Source of the DNA: Mustela lutreola
Taxonomy: Eukaryota; Chordata; Mammalia; Carnivora; Mustelidae
Direction: 5' to 3'
Assembly (NCBI RefSeq): GCF_030435805.1
Contig: NC_081296.1
Coordinates: 142,322,901-142,386,900, forward strand
DNA length: 64,000 nt
Part shown: one piece after another, positions 31,739-43,800 of the stretch
Layout of the letters: every line of letters begins with the position of its first letter
Position numbering within the stretch: the first letter of the stretch is position 1
Program-made: the position numbers and the translations under genes
Notes under the pieces: generated by a model
The model's input: the letters and a program-made list of their open reading frames with translations, nothing else
The model's database searches: none
Told to the model about the DNA's origin: nothing

Positions 31739-34217
31739 CTTTTAAAATAAATATTTGTTGTATGACAATATGTTTGGTGGTTCAAAGAAAGAGACTGCTA
31801 AAATGGTTGACAATGATATTTCAACCTTAAGGCTTAATAAAATCATGCATATAACAGATTAAAGTATGTATGGTTAAAAAGATTTCAAGAATTTTGGTGT
31901 TTGAAATATTTCTTATCACTTTTTTGGGGAGATAAAATTCATAGACCATAAAATTCACTTTAAGGTATATGAATTGTATCTCCAAAAAAAGTGATGATAG
32001 ATTTAAAATTTTAAGGTGTACAATTTCTTGATTTGTTGTATATTCCCTAGGTTGACCAACTGTCACCACTATTTAATTCTAGAACATTTTCATCATCCCA
32101 GAAAGAAATCTCACACCCATTAACAACCACTTTCCATTCCCGTTAGCCATTGGCCACCTCTAATCCACTTTCTACTTCCATAGATTTCTCTATTCTGGAC
32201 ATTTCATATAAATGGAATTATAAAATATGTGGCCTTTTTGTCTGCCTCTCTTCACTCAACATATTTTTAAAGTTCATTCACACTGTAGTGTTTATTGGTA
32301 CTTCCTTTTTATTGTTGAACAGTACTCCACTGATGGATACACCACATTTTGTTTATCCACATCAGGTGATGGACTTCTGTGCTGTTTCCAATTTCTAGTT
32401 ATTATAAAACAGTGCTGCTACGAACATTCATGAATATGCTTTCATGTGAATGTATGTTTCCAGTTCTCTTTGTGCAGAACTAGGAATGGAATGAGTGGAA
32501 TTTCTGGGTCATATAACTTTATGTTTAACTATTTGAGGAACTGCCGAACTGTTTTCCAAAGAAGGTATAACATTTCATATTTCCACCAGCAATGTATAAG
32601 GCCTCCAATTTCTTCACAACCTAGCCAGCACTTGTTATTGTTCTTTCTGATTACAGCCATCCTAGTAAGCATGATGGGTTTTTTATTGTGGTCTTCGTTA
32701 GCATTTTTCTGATGGCCAGTGACGCTGAACATCTTTTCATGAGCTTACTGACCATTTGTATATTTCATCTGGAGAAATGTCTATTCAGATCCTTTGCATA
32801 TTTGATAACTGGATTATTTGTAACCCAATTTCACTACTTAGTACTTTTTAGAGTTCTAACACTTTTCTTTAGTAATTGTTAATAATTTTTAAATTTTGGA
32901 CATTTGTTGAGATAGAATTCCTATAACACAAAAATGCACCATTTCAATTTCTATTACTTTTAACAAAGGAAATTCAAACCTAAGCTTTATGGGGTCTTCA
33001 TTTAATATACAAAAACATGTTCTCCAATACAAAGACACTACAGACCTGCCATTAATGGAATAGGTGGCGGCTATTTTTCCAGTATTTTAAGAAATGGCTC
33101 TAGCTATAATCCAATGACAACACTTTCAACAGATTAGAGAAGTACTTCTGGAGCCAAGAAACGGGACTTCACTTTTAAGGTAGGTGGCAACACCCAATTA
33201 ACGTATTCATGGCACCAATCTATTGTCTGCACTCAGTCTAATGGTCTGAGTTCACATTATCTGTAACTGTCAAGATGGAAAAAAAAAAAAAAAAAAGTAC
33301 AGTACAGTTTAAGCCCCTCTTCAGAGGTGTTAAGTCCTGATTCAAGAATTTAATTCTTGGGTTCTTCAGCTCAGGGCAGAAAATGTACCTTACCTTTTTT
33401 TGTATTCACCTGAATTTCACATTTCTCCTTTCAAACTGTGCCTTCTAAAATGGGATAGGGGAAAGAAGTCCCTGGGAGTTAGAGCTCCTTAAACTGACGT
33501 CTTCATAACCGATTCTGCTATAGATGGCAGTCTCCCTAACATGTTTGTAATTTCAACCCGGGGAATGCTCATTTTCATCCTTCAACCCCCAACCCTAAAG
33601 TCATGCCCCTTTTCTGAAGCCTTCCTGGGTCCTCTGAGCGTGCAGTATTTACTGAGGGCCCTGGGGTCATACTTCTAGTCTGTAGTAAGTGTTTGCTTGT
33701 CTAACCCCACCAGCCTCAGAGTTCCACAAGGCCAGGAACTGAGCGGCATTCACCTCATTCATTCTTTTCCAAGAGCACAGCCCAGCGCCTGGCAGGGTAC
33801 GAGGCACTCAGCATGGGTCCCCCCGCCACCTCCCCGCTTTGGCATAAATGGAAAGAGTCGCGAAAACGCTTAAGTAGAAGCAGCCCAGATAACACGATAA
33901 CAATTTTTAGTTGGATTCTTCTTCCCTCGAGGCTTTCTCCAAGTCCGCCACTCTCCCCGGGCTCTCCTGCCCCGCCCTTCTGTCGCTCCAGCACCTTCTC
34001 AGGGCTCACCGTCCATGGCCTCTTCTGGAGCCGCCGCCTCCTGGTCTGGCGCTGCCTGCTGTACCAGGGGGCCGAAGAGCTCGATCACCAGCTCTCTCAT
34101 CTGGGCCACACCAGATAGCAGGCCCTGGAAAGGGTCCGCGTCGTCCGGCGTCTCACAGGGCACCCGCAGCAGCTGCGGCTGCCCATCCAGCCCGACGTAC
34201 TCGCCCGACAACTCCAT
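31644..34217 (-). CDS. GON7: GON7 (C14orf142), KEOPS complex subunit; gene span of two coding exons
   Basis: Coding exons 34010-34217 and 31644-31738 join in phase (codon G|GT) to give 100 aa, the human length as I recall it. Start is [20 protein letters not shown] and the end is [18 protein letters not shown]. Family knowledge: GON7 is the fifth subunit of the metazoan KEOPS complex and binds LAGE3/OSGEP. KEOPS makes the t6A37 modification in ANN-decoding tRNAs; GON7 is largely disordered alone. Seen: a folded N-terminal part (1-55, [24 protein letters not shown]) and a very acidic linker ([13 protein letters not shown]), then a short basic tail (AKRPKP). The 2.3-kb intron holds an L1M relic. 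The gene starts 263 bp from UBR7 on the opposite strand. Confidence 0.96.
31920..32900 (-). mobile_element. L1M-type LINE relic in the GON7 intron
   Basis: Read on the minus strand it is the end of L1 ORF2 and the 3' UTR of an old L1M: on the plus strand the complementary blocks are CTTTGCATATTTGATAACTG, GAGCTTACTGACCATTTGTA, GGAACTGCCGAACTGTTTTC and TCATATAACTTTATG. Heavily mutated and 5'-truncated. It is sense with respect to GON7 transcription. Confidence 0.8.
32901..34009. other. GON7 intron, 5' part
   Basis: Unique sequence apart from a poly(A) run (33,279-33,296) and a MIR-like scrap near 33,710-33,815 (CCACAAGGCCAGGAACTGAG, CAGCGCCTGGCAGGGTACGA). Confidence 0.55.
34010..34217 (-). CDS. 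GON7: GON7 coding exon 1
   Basis: 208 nt, ATG at 34217, encodes residues 1-69 plus the first base of G70. The donor reads GGACG|GTGAGC. The open frame continues three codons into the intron, which explains why the raw frame appears to end ...MDGEP. Confidence 0.95.
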
Positions 34218-34760
34218 GACGACCGCTGAGCTTCAACAGCGAGAGCCTGGGAAGTACCATCCGGAAGCGGAAGTCAGCACGCGGCAGGCGCGGGCGGGCG
34301 CAGGCGGGCCAAGGGAGAGGCGTGACTTCCGTTTGTCGGGAGTCGCTCCTCCTCCTTCCTTCTCTTCCCTTCTTTGGGATTGGCTCTTAGCATTGGGCTC
34401 CGCCTCCTCCGGCCACGCCTCCCGCAGCCGCTTTTCCCGCCTCCGCCGGGCCGAGCGGCGGTCCCGCTGACAGTTGAGGATGGCCGGGGCGGAGGGGTCC
34501 GCTGGGCGGCAGTCGGAGCTGGAGCCCGTGGTATCGTTGGTCGACGTTCTAGAGGAGGACGAGGAGCTGGAGAACGAGGCGTGCGCCGTACTGGGCGGCA
34601 GCGACTCCGAGAAGTGCTCCTACTCGCAGGTGGGCGCGCGGCCCGGGCCTCGCCTCCCCCGGGCTCCCGCCGAACCTCCTGTTCCCGACCCGCCTTGCCC
34701 TATTCCCGCCGTTCGTCGTAGGCTTCCCCGTCCCAGGCCCAGCTGCCCTTAAACCTCAGC
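34218..34760. promoter_or_regulatory. Shared CpG-island promoter of GON7 and UBR7
   Basis: Only 262 bp separate the two divergent ATGs. The block is CpG-rich, continues into UBR7 exon/intron 1, lacks TATA, and contains ETS-like sites (ATCCGGAAGCGGAAGT near 34258, ACTTCCG near 34325) and a GATTGGCT CCAAT-type site near 34377. Likely housekeeping bidirectional promoter (inference). Confidence 0.8.
34480..34629 (+). CDS. UBR7: UBR7 exon 1
   Basis: 50 codons, residues 1-50, ending CSYSQ; donor CAG|GTGGGC. Acidic run VLEEDEELENEA. The ATG follows a GAGG and has G at +4. Confidence 0.95.
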
Positions 34761-37700
34761 CTCGTGGGTCCTCCTTCTTAGCCTGTAGCCAGCAGGGCCC
34801 CCCTCCTCCCTCGGTCTTCCTTCGTCCGGTCCCTCTGGACTCTGCTGGCTCCGGCCGTGGGGCCCCTGCTCTTTCCTTCCTCTCCCGTCTCTCCTCCGTG
34901 CCTCGGCTGCGTTTCAGAAACCGTCTCCGTGACCTCTCAGATCCCGGCATCTTTGTCCTTACTTTTCGCGTCCTAAGAGTGTTTTTTAGGAAGCGAATGG
35001 GGAGAGTCAAAGCAGAGTTAAAGGAGAGAGCTCTGGATTTGAAAAAGCTCCCCTGGGCTGGGTTCCTTGACAGCTAATCCTCTACAATTTAGCTTGACAA
35101 GCGCGAGCTCGTAGTAGTTTTTTTGGCCAGACGAAGCAAGTACAGTGTCTATTTGCATCCCGCCCCCCGCCCCCCACGGAAGCCGACCGGAACCGCGACA
35201 GCAGGTGGCACTGGCGAAAGAGGGGAGGAAAGGAGAGGATTTGCTTGAAGGGTAAATTTGGGATTTGGAAGACGTTATGAATCAGGATTTGAGGGGGTGC
35301 GTTGTGACTCGTCCTGTGTTTCTAGGTACAAAAATGGAACAAGGTGGGTAGAAGGAATCTAGTCGGGATGAGAATTGGTAGGAAGAAGGAGGTTACCCAG
35401 ACTCTGGGGGATGCGTGGAAATTGGGGGACGAGGCGAGAGACTTGGGGCCGTTATGTGGTGCGGACTGAGCTCATAATACCACTTGTCATCGTGGACCGG
35501 TTGAGTTTACCCTGCTCAGTGGTTAGATTGTTGAATTAACCTGGTATCTACAGATAGTCCCAGATGTTGGCTGCTATTTTAAAACCTTTGGTCACCACTA
35601 AAACAACTTTTTCTCTTAAAAAAAAAAAAAATGTGTGTAAGCCTTTCTAGAAATGTAGTTAGCTTTATAAAACAGACTTCCTAAAAATTTTCTTTTTACT
35701 ATAGTAAAGTATGCGGAAAATCACACGAGTCGTGTCTATGGGTTGGGGGAAAAGGTGAACATATGTATGTACCTACTAACCCCTGCCCCCCAGATCAAGA
35801 AATAGAACATTAAGGGCATCCTAGAAGCTTCTGTCTCCCTCCTTTCTAGAGAGTAACCACTGTCAAGATTTCGACGAGTATTGCCTGTTTTTCCTCCCAG
35901 CTTTTAATTTTGAAAGAATTTAAGTCTGTAGGTATGTTGAAAGAATAATATTACGAACTCCTGTGTATCTCTTACATGTATTCATTTTTTGTCACGTATG
36001 TTTTGTCTCTCTTTTCTATATAATACACTTTTTCCCCCGAATTATTTGAAAATAAGTTGCAGACACAATGACACTCTAAATATTTCTGCATGCACCTCCT
36101 AAAGTCAAAGGGTTCTTTTAATGCATTGATTTTCTCTTTGGCAGAATCACAAGTGTTTTCCAAAATTATAAGTGTGATACTGCTTACATAAACCTGTGCA
36201 TATTCTCCTATATTTTCATGTGTTAAAATGTTGTGCAGACAAGCTTTTTCTTATTTTCATCTGGCTGGGAATTTAAAACTATCATTTTAAGAAAAATTTG
36301 TATGAAAATGAACACCAATATAGGACATATATAATGATTTGAAACATGCAACGGTGTTTTGGTACTTTCTTGTGTAATTATTATCTCTTTCCATTTTGGG
36401 GCTGTCTTTTAGGGCTCAGTAAAGAGACAAGCACTATATGCCTGTAGTACGTGCACCCCAGAGGGAGAAGAACCAGCAGGAATTTGCCTGGCTTGCAGTT
36501 ACGAATGTCATGGAAGTCATAAACTATTTGAGCTATACACAAAAAGGTAAAGACAGTTAGACATTGGTGCTGAATGCTTTTTAAGTGTTTGAATTCTTTC
36601 CCACCTATACTGTTTTACTTGTTTTTCCATTTAAAGTAGTTGTGCACTGGTCAAATTTAATGTAATTTAATGTAATTAAATTGGAGAGAACAGTTTTTCC
36701 AGAGGGCCTTTTAAAGTATAATTACGGTAAAAACTCAAACTGTCCTCCTCCTCCTGCCATTGTTTTACTTGTCTGTTTGTGTATGTGTGATATAAATATT
36801 TGTCTCTGTGCATGTTTATTTTATTGTTATATGCTTGGAGAAATTTTAAATTGGATACATGAACAACAACCAAGATCACTTTTTGGGCTGTGGTATTAAT
36901 TTAAAGAGTAACTCCTTAGATTTAAAAGAAAAATTAAAAGCTGTTTTTCCTCATTTTTTCCAGAAACTTTCGTTGTGATTGTGGGAACAGCAAGTTTAAA
37001 AATTTGGAATGCAAATTATTTCCTGTAAGTAAGCACTGTAACTAAAAATGCACTGAAAATAGCTGAGACTGATATTTGCGAAAGTGGATTAAAACTATGC
37101 ATTTTCCAAAAAGGAAGTTCTTTTTTTTTTTTTTTTAAGATTTTATTTATTTATTTGACAGATAGTGATCACAAGTAGGCAGAGAGGCAGGCAGAGAGAG
37201 AGAGAGGAGGAAGAAGGCTCCCTGCCAAGCAGAGAGCCTGATGTGGGACTCAATGCCAGGACCCTGAGATCATGACCTGAGCTGAAGGCAGAGGCTTTAA
37301 CCCACTGAGTCACGCAGGCACCCCCCAAAAGGAAGTTCTTATGCTTATTCTTTGCAAATAGGCAAATCAGTATTAGACTGTATTCCATTTTTTATGGTGT
37401 TGGAAAACTAACCTGTTTAGAGCCTATACTACAGACTGTAATTAATATGAAATATTTTGGTGGGAATGTTCTTTAAAGTAACTCAGGTTTGATTATATTG
37501 GTTGTGCTCATGGTTTAAGGCTTTTAAAACAAAGGGTATGACTTTAAAAACAAAAAACTGCTCGTATTGAATGTGAGCTAGATGCACACAGGAGTTTTTC
37601 ACTGCTTTTTTGCTAATTATACGGTAACGTTTACTGAAGTAACAAAACCTAAGTAGAAAGGAAGGGATTTTACACTGTCTAGTCATAATTACTATTCCGT

Positions 37701-40700
37701 TATAATTACTATTTCCCTCCTTTCGAGGTTATTTTTAGACAATTTCCTTGCCTGCTTTTTTACCTTCCAGTAACCTGGGAGCTTTGGCAATCACAGCTGG
37801 GCATTAAGAAATACTTCGAAATTCTAGGCCAGTGTTCATTTACATGGGTCGATCATTAATATTTATAATTAACTTTGACCAACATTTATAATTAAATTTG
37901 ACATATTTGGTTTCCTCCAATTACTGCAAAGAGAGTACAAAAAATTAATTTTATTTATACTCTGTGTCTTGGAAAAAGTACCCTTTTAATAGGAGTGAAT
38001 TCTTTTTCTTGGTACTTTGAAAGTTAAAGACCAACTTTTGGGGAGGAAGTTATTTAATGTAGAAGTTGATTGAATGCATGGACTTCATGCAATAGGAAAT
38101 TTATGATATTTATGATATTATATTCATGTTATTTATCATGCCTTACTATATTACACTGATGATATATAATAAATATAATGTATTATATGTCGTATATATG
38201 ATCATTTGTATGGCATTTATGATAATTTATACTTTCATGATACCTGAAATTATAGTCAAAATTAGACCATATTTTATATTGAAATTAATCTCTTTCAGGA
38301 CAAAGCAAAGATAAATCCCGGCAATAAATACAATGACAACTTTTTTGGATTGTACTGCATTTGTAAGAGACCTTATCCTGATCCTGAGGATGAGGTAAGA
38401 GAATTAGAGGTTACTTGGAGGTTAATTCCTCTAGCCTTCACTCCTCGGCCTGTTGTCCAGTGTGGATCTCCGTAGCTGTTAAGAGGGGATTTGGGGATTA
38501 TGAGAGGATTCTAGGTTTATCCTTTCCTAGGAATCTGGGCTGGAGCTGTAACTGGTACCAATCAGATCTCGACTATTCTCACTCTACACCATGAGAGTGA
38601 AATATTGGACAGGACTTTCTCAAGGCCAGCGCTTTCTTCCTTCCTCTCTCTCGTTGCTTGCCTGCTCTGCTCCCCCAAACATTGTCCAAAAAATGATCTT
38701 CAACTTCTTGCCTCCCTGAAAGAAAAGAAATGGGGTATACAGACTGAATCCTCTTAAAGATTTCAATATATACAAAATTTTAATATTTTTTTAATTAATT
38801 TTATTTTTAAAAGATTTTATTTATTCATTTGACAGAGAGATCACAAGTAGGCAGAGCAGCAGACAGAGAGAGAGGGGGAGGCAGGCTCCCTGCCGAGCAG
38901 AGAGCCCAATGCGGGGCTCGATCCCAGGACCCTGAGATCAAGACCTGAGCTGAAGGCAGAGGCTTAACCCATTGAGTCACCCAGGCGCCCAAAACGTTTA
39001 AAATTTATTTAAAAATATTCACAGAATTTAAAGAATTTTTCTTCTTCCTCACTCCATCTTCTTACTTCCTAGATATAACCTTTTTGGGGGATATGTTTTT
39101 AGACCTCTTTCTCTGCCCATGTAAGTGGGTGTGTGTTTCAATGTGTAGTTTCCTTTTAACAAAAGTGAAAATTCAGTACATTCACTTGTGTAGCTTTTCT
39201 CACTTACCAGTATATCACAGGCCTCTTTCCACATGACACCGCACAAATCCACCTTGCTCCCAGGTCACTTCATAACGTGACCTGCTGTAAGTTAGTGACC
39301 TGGGTGTCCTGTCGCAGACTGCTGCTGTGTGATTTCTGGGCATTGTAAAGAAAGCTGCGGTGAACATCCTTATACAGTAATATGACTGAGTGTATTCCTG
39401 CGAGCATTAATGGATACCTAGAGGGAGAACCAGTGAGAGACATAGGATACTTATATTTCCTGCAAAAAGAGTTCAGTCGCAAATAGTAGATGGTAGTGTG
39501 TTTTCCCTATACTCTTGTTAGGCCTACGTATTCGCAGTCTTTTTACATTTTGCCATGTTGATGGGTGAAGAGCAATATCTCTCTCTCTCTTTTTTTTTTT
39601 TTTTTTAAGATTTTATTTATTTATTTGACAGAGAGAGAGAGATCAGGCAGAGAGAAAGGAGGAAGCAGGCTCTCTGCTGAGCAGAAAGCCCGATGTGGGG
39701 CTCGATTCCAGGACGCTGAGACCATGATCTGAGCCGAAGGCAGAGGGTTAACCCACTGAGCCACCCAAGCACCCCATTATCTTTTAAAGATTTCCTTTCC
39801 CTGATCATGCGTGAGATTATGCATCATACATGAGCTTATTAAATATTTGTAATAACCTATCTGAATTGTCTGTTCATAGTCTTGGCCCATATTTTGACTG
39901 GCTTTTGTTTGTGTATTTACTGATTTGAAGAAGTGCTTTTATGTTTAGAGAAATTAGCCTTTTGCCCTCTTGCTTTCTAGTTGTCTTGGAACTGTAATTA
40001 TTGAACCAAATTATGTAGGGGAACAAGTTGAAGATATCTTTGAGTTAACAAAGATAAAACCTTAAAACTGGGGCGCCTGGGTGGCTCAGTTGTTGGGTGG
40101 CTGCCTTCGGCTCAGGTCATGGTCTCAGGGTTCTGGGATTGAGTCCCACATTGGGCTCCCTGCTCAGTGGGAAGCCTGCTTCTCCCTCTCCCACTCCTCC
40201 TGCTTGTTCCCACTCTTGCTATGTCTCTCTCTGTCAAATAAATAAATCTTTAAAAAAAAAAATCCTTAGGGGCGCCTGGGTGGCTCAGTGGGTTAAAGCC
40301 TCTGCCTTTGACTCAGGTCATGCTCCCAGGGTCCTGGGATCAAGCCCCGCATCGGGCTCTCTGCTTGGCGGGGAGCTGCTTCCACCTCTCTCTCTGCCTG
40401 CCTCTCTGCCTACTTGTGCTCTCTGTCTGTCAAATAAATAAATAAAATATTTTATTTTTTTATTTTTTTATTTTTTTATTTTTTTTAAAGATTTTATTTA
40501 TTTATCTGACAGAGAGAGATCACAAGTAGGCAGAGAGGCAGGCAGAGAGAGAGAGGAGGAAACAGGCTCCCTGCTGAGCAGAGAGCCCGATGTGGGACTC
40601 GATCCCAGGACCCTGAGATCATGACCTGAGCCGAAGGCAGCGGCTTAACCCACTGAGCCACCCAGGCGCCCATAAATAAAATATTAAAAAAAAAATCCTT

Positions 40701-40794
40701 AAAACTGGATATTTTAAGTTACGAGGTAAAGTGTTATGACACTGTTAAAAGACAGAAATAAGATGTTGAATAAATTGAACAAGGCAGAAAAAAG

Positions 40795-40835
<41 letters not shown>

Positions 40836-43800
40836 TACACACATATAGTGTGTGTGTGTGTGTATAGGTCTATGTATGGGCATGTATAAAGGTACATACA
40901 CTTTTTCCCCTTTAAGAAGTTATAGTAGGGAAAAGACAGAACAACATTGGGGTATTAATCAGTAGACATGAAAGCCTGGGAATGAAAGGAAAACCACTCC
41001 AAAAAGAGTCTGTGCCCTTTGGTATATTGTTTTCCTAGGGCCAGAATTTAATTGCTTAATTATTTAACTAATTCAAGTTAGGGAAATTGTTGCTATCCAT
41101 ATTATCAAAAGACTGGTTATGATATTTACTTTCCAGTTTAAGTAAAATGATGGGGTTGAAGAATGTGGGGTTGCCACATTCTGCATTGGTCAAGTCGTCT
41201 TACCTCCCTGGGCATTGGTTTATGGATAAAATGAAAAGATGCCAAGTAACCAAAGTGAATTTTTTTTTTTTTTAAAGATTTTATTTATTTATTTGACAGA
41301 GAGAGATCACAAGTAGGCAGAGAGAGAGAGAGGAGAAAGCAGGCTCCCTGCTGAGCAGAGAGCCCGATGTGGGACTCGATCCCAGGACCCTGAGATCATG
41401 ACCTGAGCCGAAGGCAGCGGCTTAACCCACTGAGCCACCCAGGCACCCCCAAAGTGAATTTTTTTTAAAAGATTTTATTTATTTATTTGACAGACAGAGA
41501 TCATAAGTAGGCAGAGAGAGGAAGGAAAGCAGGCTCCCTGCGGAGCGGAGAGCCCAATACTGGGCTCCATCCTAGGACCCAGGGATCATGGCCTGAGTCG
41601 AAGGCAGAGGCTTAACCCACTGAGCCACCCAGGCGCCCCCCGCCCAAGTGAATTTTTGATGGTTGCTTCCAAAGTGCTCACCTCAGTGTGCTCCTTCTGC
41701 AAAGCAGTTCCTGGAGAGTGAGCTTCTCTGGCCCCATGACCCGCTCCTTCTCCCTGTCCCCTTGACTGTTGGCACATGGAGAGCAGTCTCACAGAATCGC
41801 CAGAGAATCATTTAGTATCTGCTTCTACTGTTTGCCAGATTGACTTCTGTGTCCCAGAATTCACTGTACTCATTAACATGCGAACTGCTTTCCACGTTAG
41901 ATTCCGGATGAGATGATCCAGTGTGTGGTCTGCGAAGACTGGTTCCACGGGAGGGTAAGGAAAGCTTTGACCTTTTAAAGCCCTCGTCTTCACAAAAAGA
42001 GAAAAGAGCCTTTCTTTTTGAATGGCGTTATCTTTTACCTTATGATTACTCTTCTAAAAATAAACTATGAAGATAGGATCGGTGCTGTATTGTGGTATTT
42101 GTTCATTACATAACGAGGATTTGGGGCAGCTTGGAGACCACAAGCAAAATCCTCGGTTTCCCGTATTCACAGCATCTCGGTGCCGTTCCCCCCGAGAGCG
42201 GAGACTTCCAGGAGATGGTGTGCCAGGCTTGTATGAAGCGCTGCTCCTTCCTGTGGGCTTACGCTGCGCAGCTGGCGGGTACGTGTCTCTGTGGTATCGG
42301 GGTGCCCCAAACCCGGGCTCGTGGCATTTCTGTGTTCAATCCAGAATTTTTAGCAACTGTTTTGTTTTTTTTTCTAAATTTAAATTCAATTCATTAACTT
42401 ACAGTGTATTATTAGTTTCAGAGGTAGAGGTCAGGGATTCATCAGCCTTATATAACACCCAGTGCTCATTCCATTCTGTGTCCTCTTTCATGCCCGTCAC
42501 CCAGTTTCCCATCCCCCACCCCCTCCCCTCCAGCAACCCTCAGGCTGTTTCCTATGGTCAAGGGTCTTTTAGCAACTGTTTTTAAGTTGGAGGAGACCAG
42601 AATCCGGGAAAATGGAAGAGGAAGTTTTTGAATGGGACTTTGAAAAATAAATAGAACCAAAATAAATTGTTCTTAAATGGAAGACATGCTATTGGTTGGG
42701 AGGTGTGGGGTGTAATTCGCTACCCAGTGCTTATATTATATTGTATTATGTATATACTATAGAAATTGGCCTGAAACAGCTAATCAACAATGAATGGTCT
42801 TGAGGCATTAGGTATTTTATTTTACTGATAATGCAAATGTATTAATTAATTTATTTTTAGAGTGGCAGTTACTCATAGTGTTTGCTGCTCTGACCTCATA
42901 ATGTCTTATCCTTCTCACCTTTAGGGAACATTTTACCATATGAACCACAAACAGCATAGCCATACCTAAAATCTAACCCTACTCTTTTGATTTGTCTCAA
43001 AGTTCTTTTTTTTTTTTTTTAAGATTTTATTTATTCATTTATCAGAGAAAGAGAGAGAGAGAGTAAAAGCAGGGGGCAGTGGCAGGCAGAGGGAGAAGCA
43101 GGCTCCCTGCTGAGCAAGGAGCCTGATGTAGGGCTCCGTTCCAGGACCCTGGGATCACGACCTGAGCCGGAGGCAGAGGCTTTAACCCGCTGAGCCACCC
43201 AGGCACTCCAGTGACTGACGTTTTAATTTTTAATTTTTGTTTATTTTTAAAGGTTTATTTATTTATTTGCGAGAGAGAAACCAAGATTTCAACAGACATA
43301 GCAAGAGAGCATGAGCAGGAGGAGAGGGAGAAGCAGGCTTCCTGCCGAGCAGGGAGCCCAGTGTGGGGCTCAGTCCAGGACCTTCGGATCATGACCTGAG
43401 CCGAAGGCAGACACCTAACCAGTAAACCACCCAGGTGTCCCAAAGATGTATTTATTTAACTAATCTCTGCACTCAGTGTGGGGCTTGAACTCATGACCAT
43501 AAGATCGATTGCATGTTCTTCTGACTGAGCCGGTTAGGTGCCCTGTGATTGACTTTTTTTTTTTTTAAGATTTTATTTGTCAGAGAAAGAGAGAGAGCAC
43601 AAGCAGGGAGAGTGGCAGGAAGAGAGAGAAGCAGGCTTCCCGCTGAGTAAGAAGCTCCCCGATGTGGGACTCAGTCCCAGGACCCTGGGATCATGACCTG
43701 AGCCAAAGTCAGACTGAGCCATCCAGCGTCCTGTGACTGACATTTTTAAATGAACCGTTCAATTACTTGAACTCTGGATTAGGTAGACATAACCTAAAAA

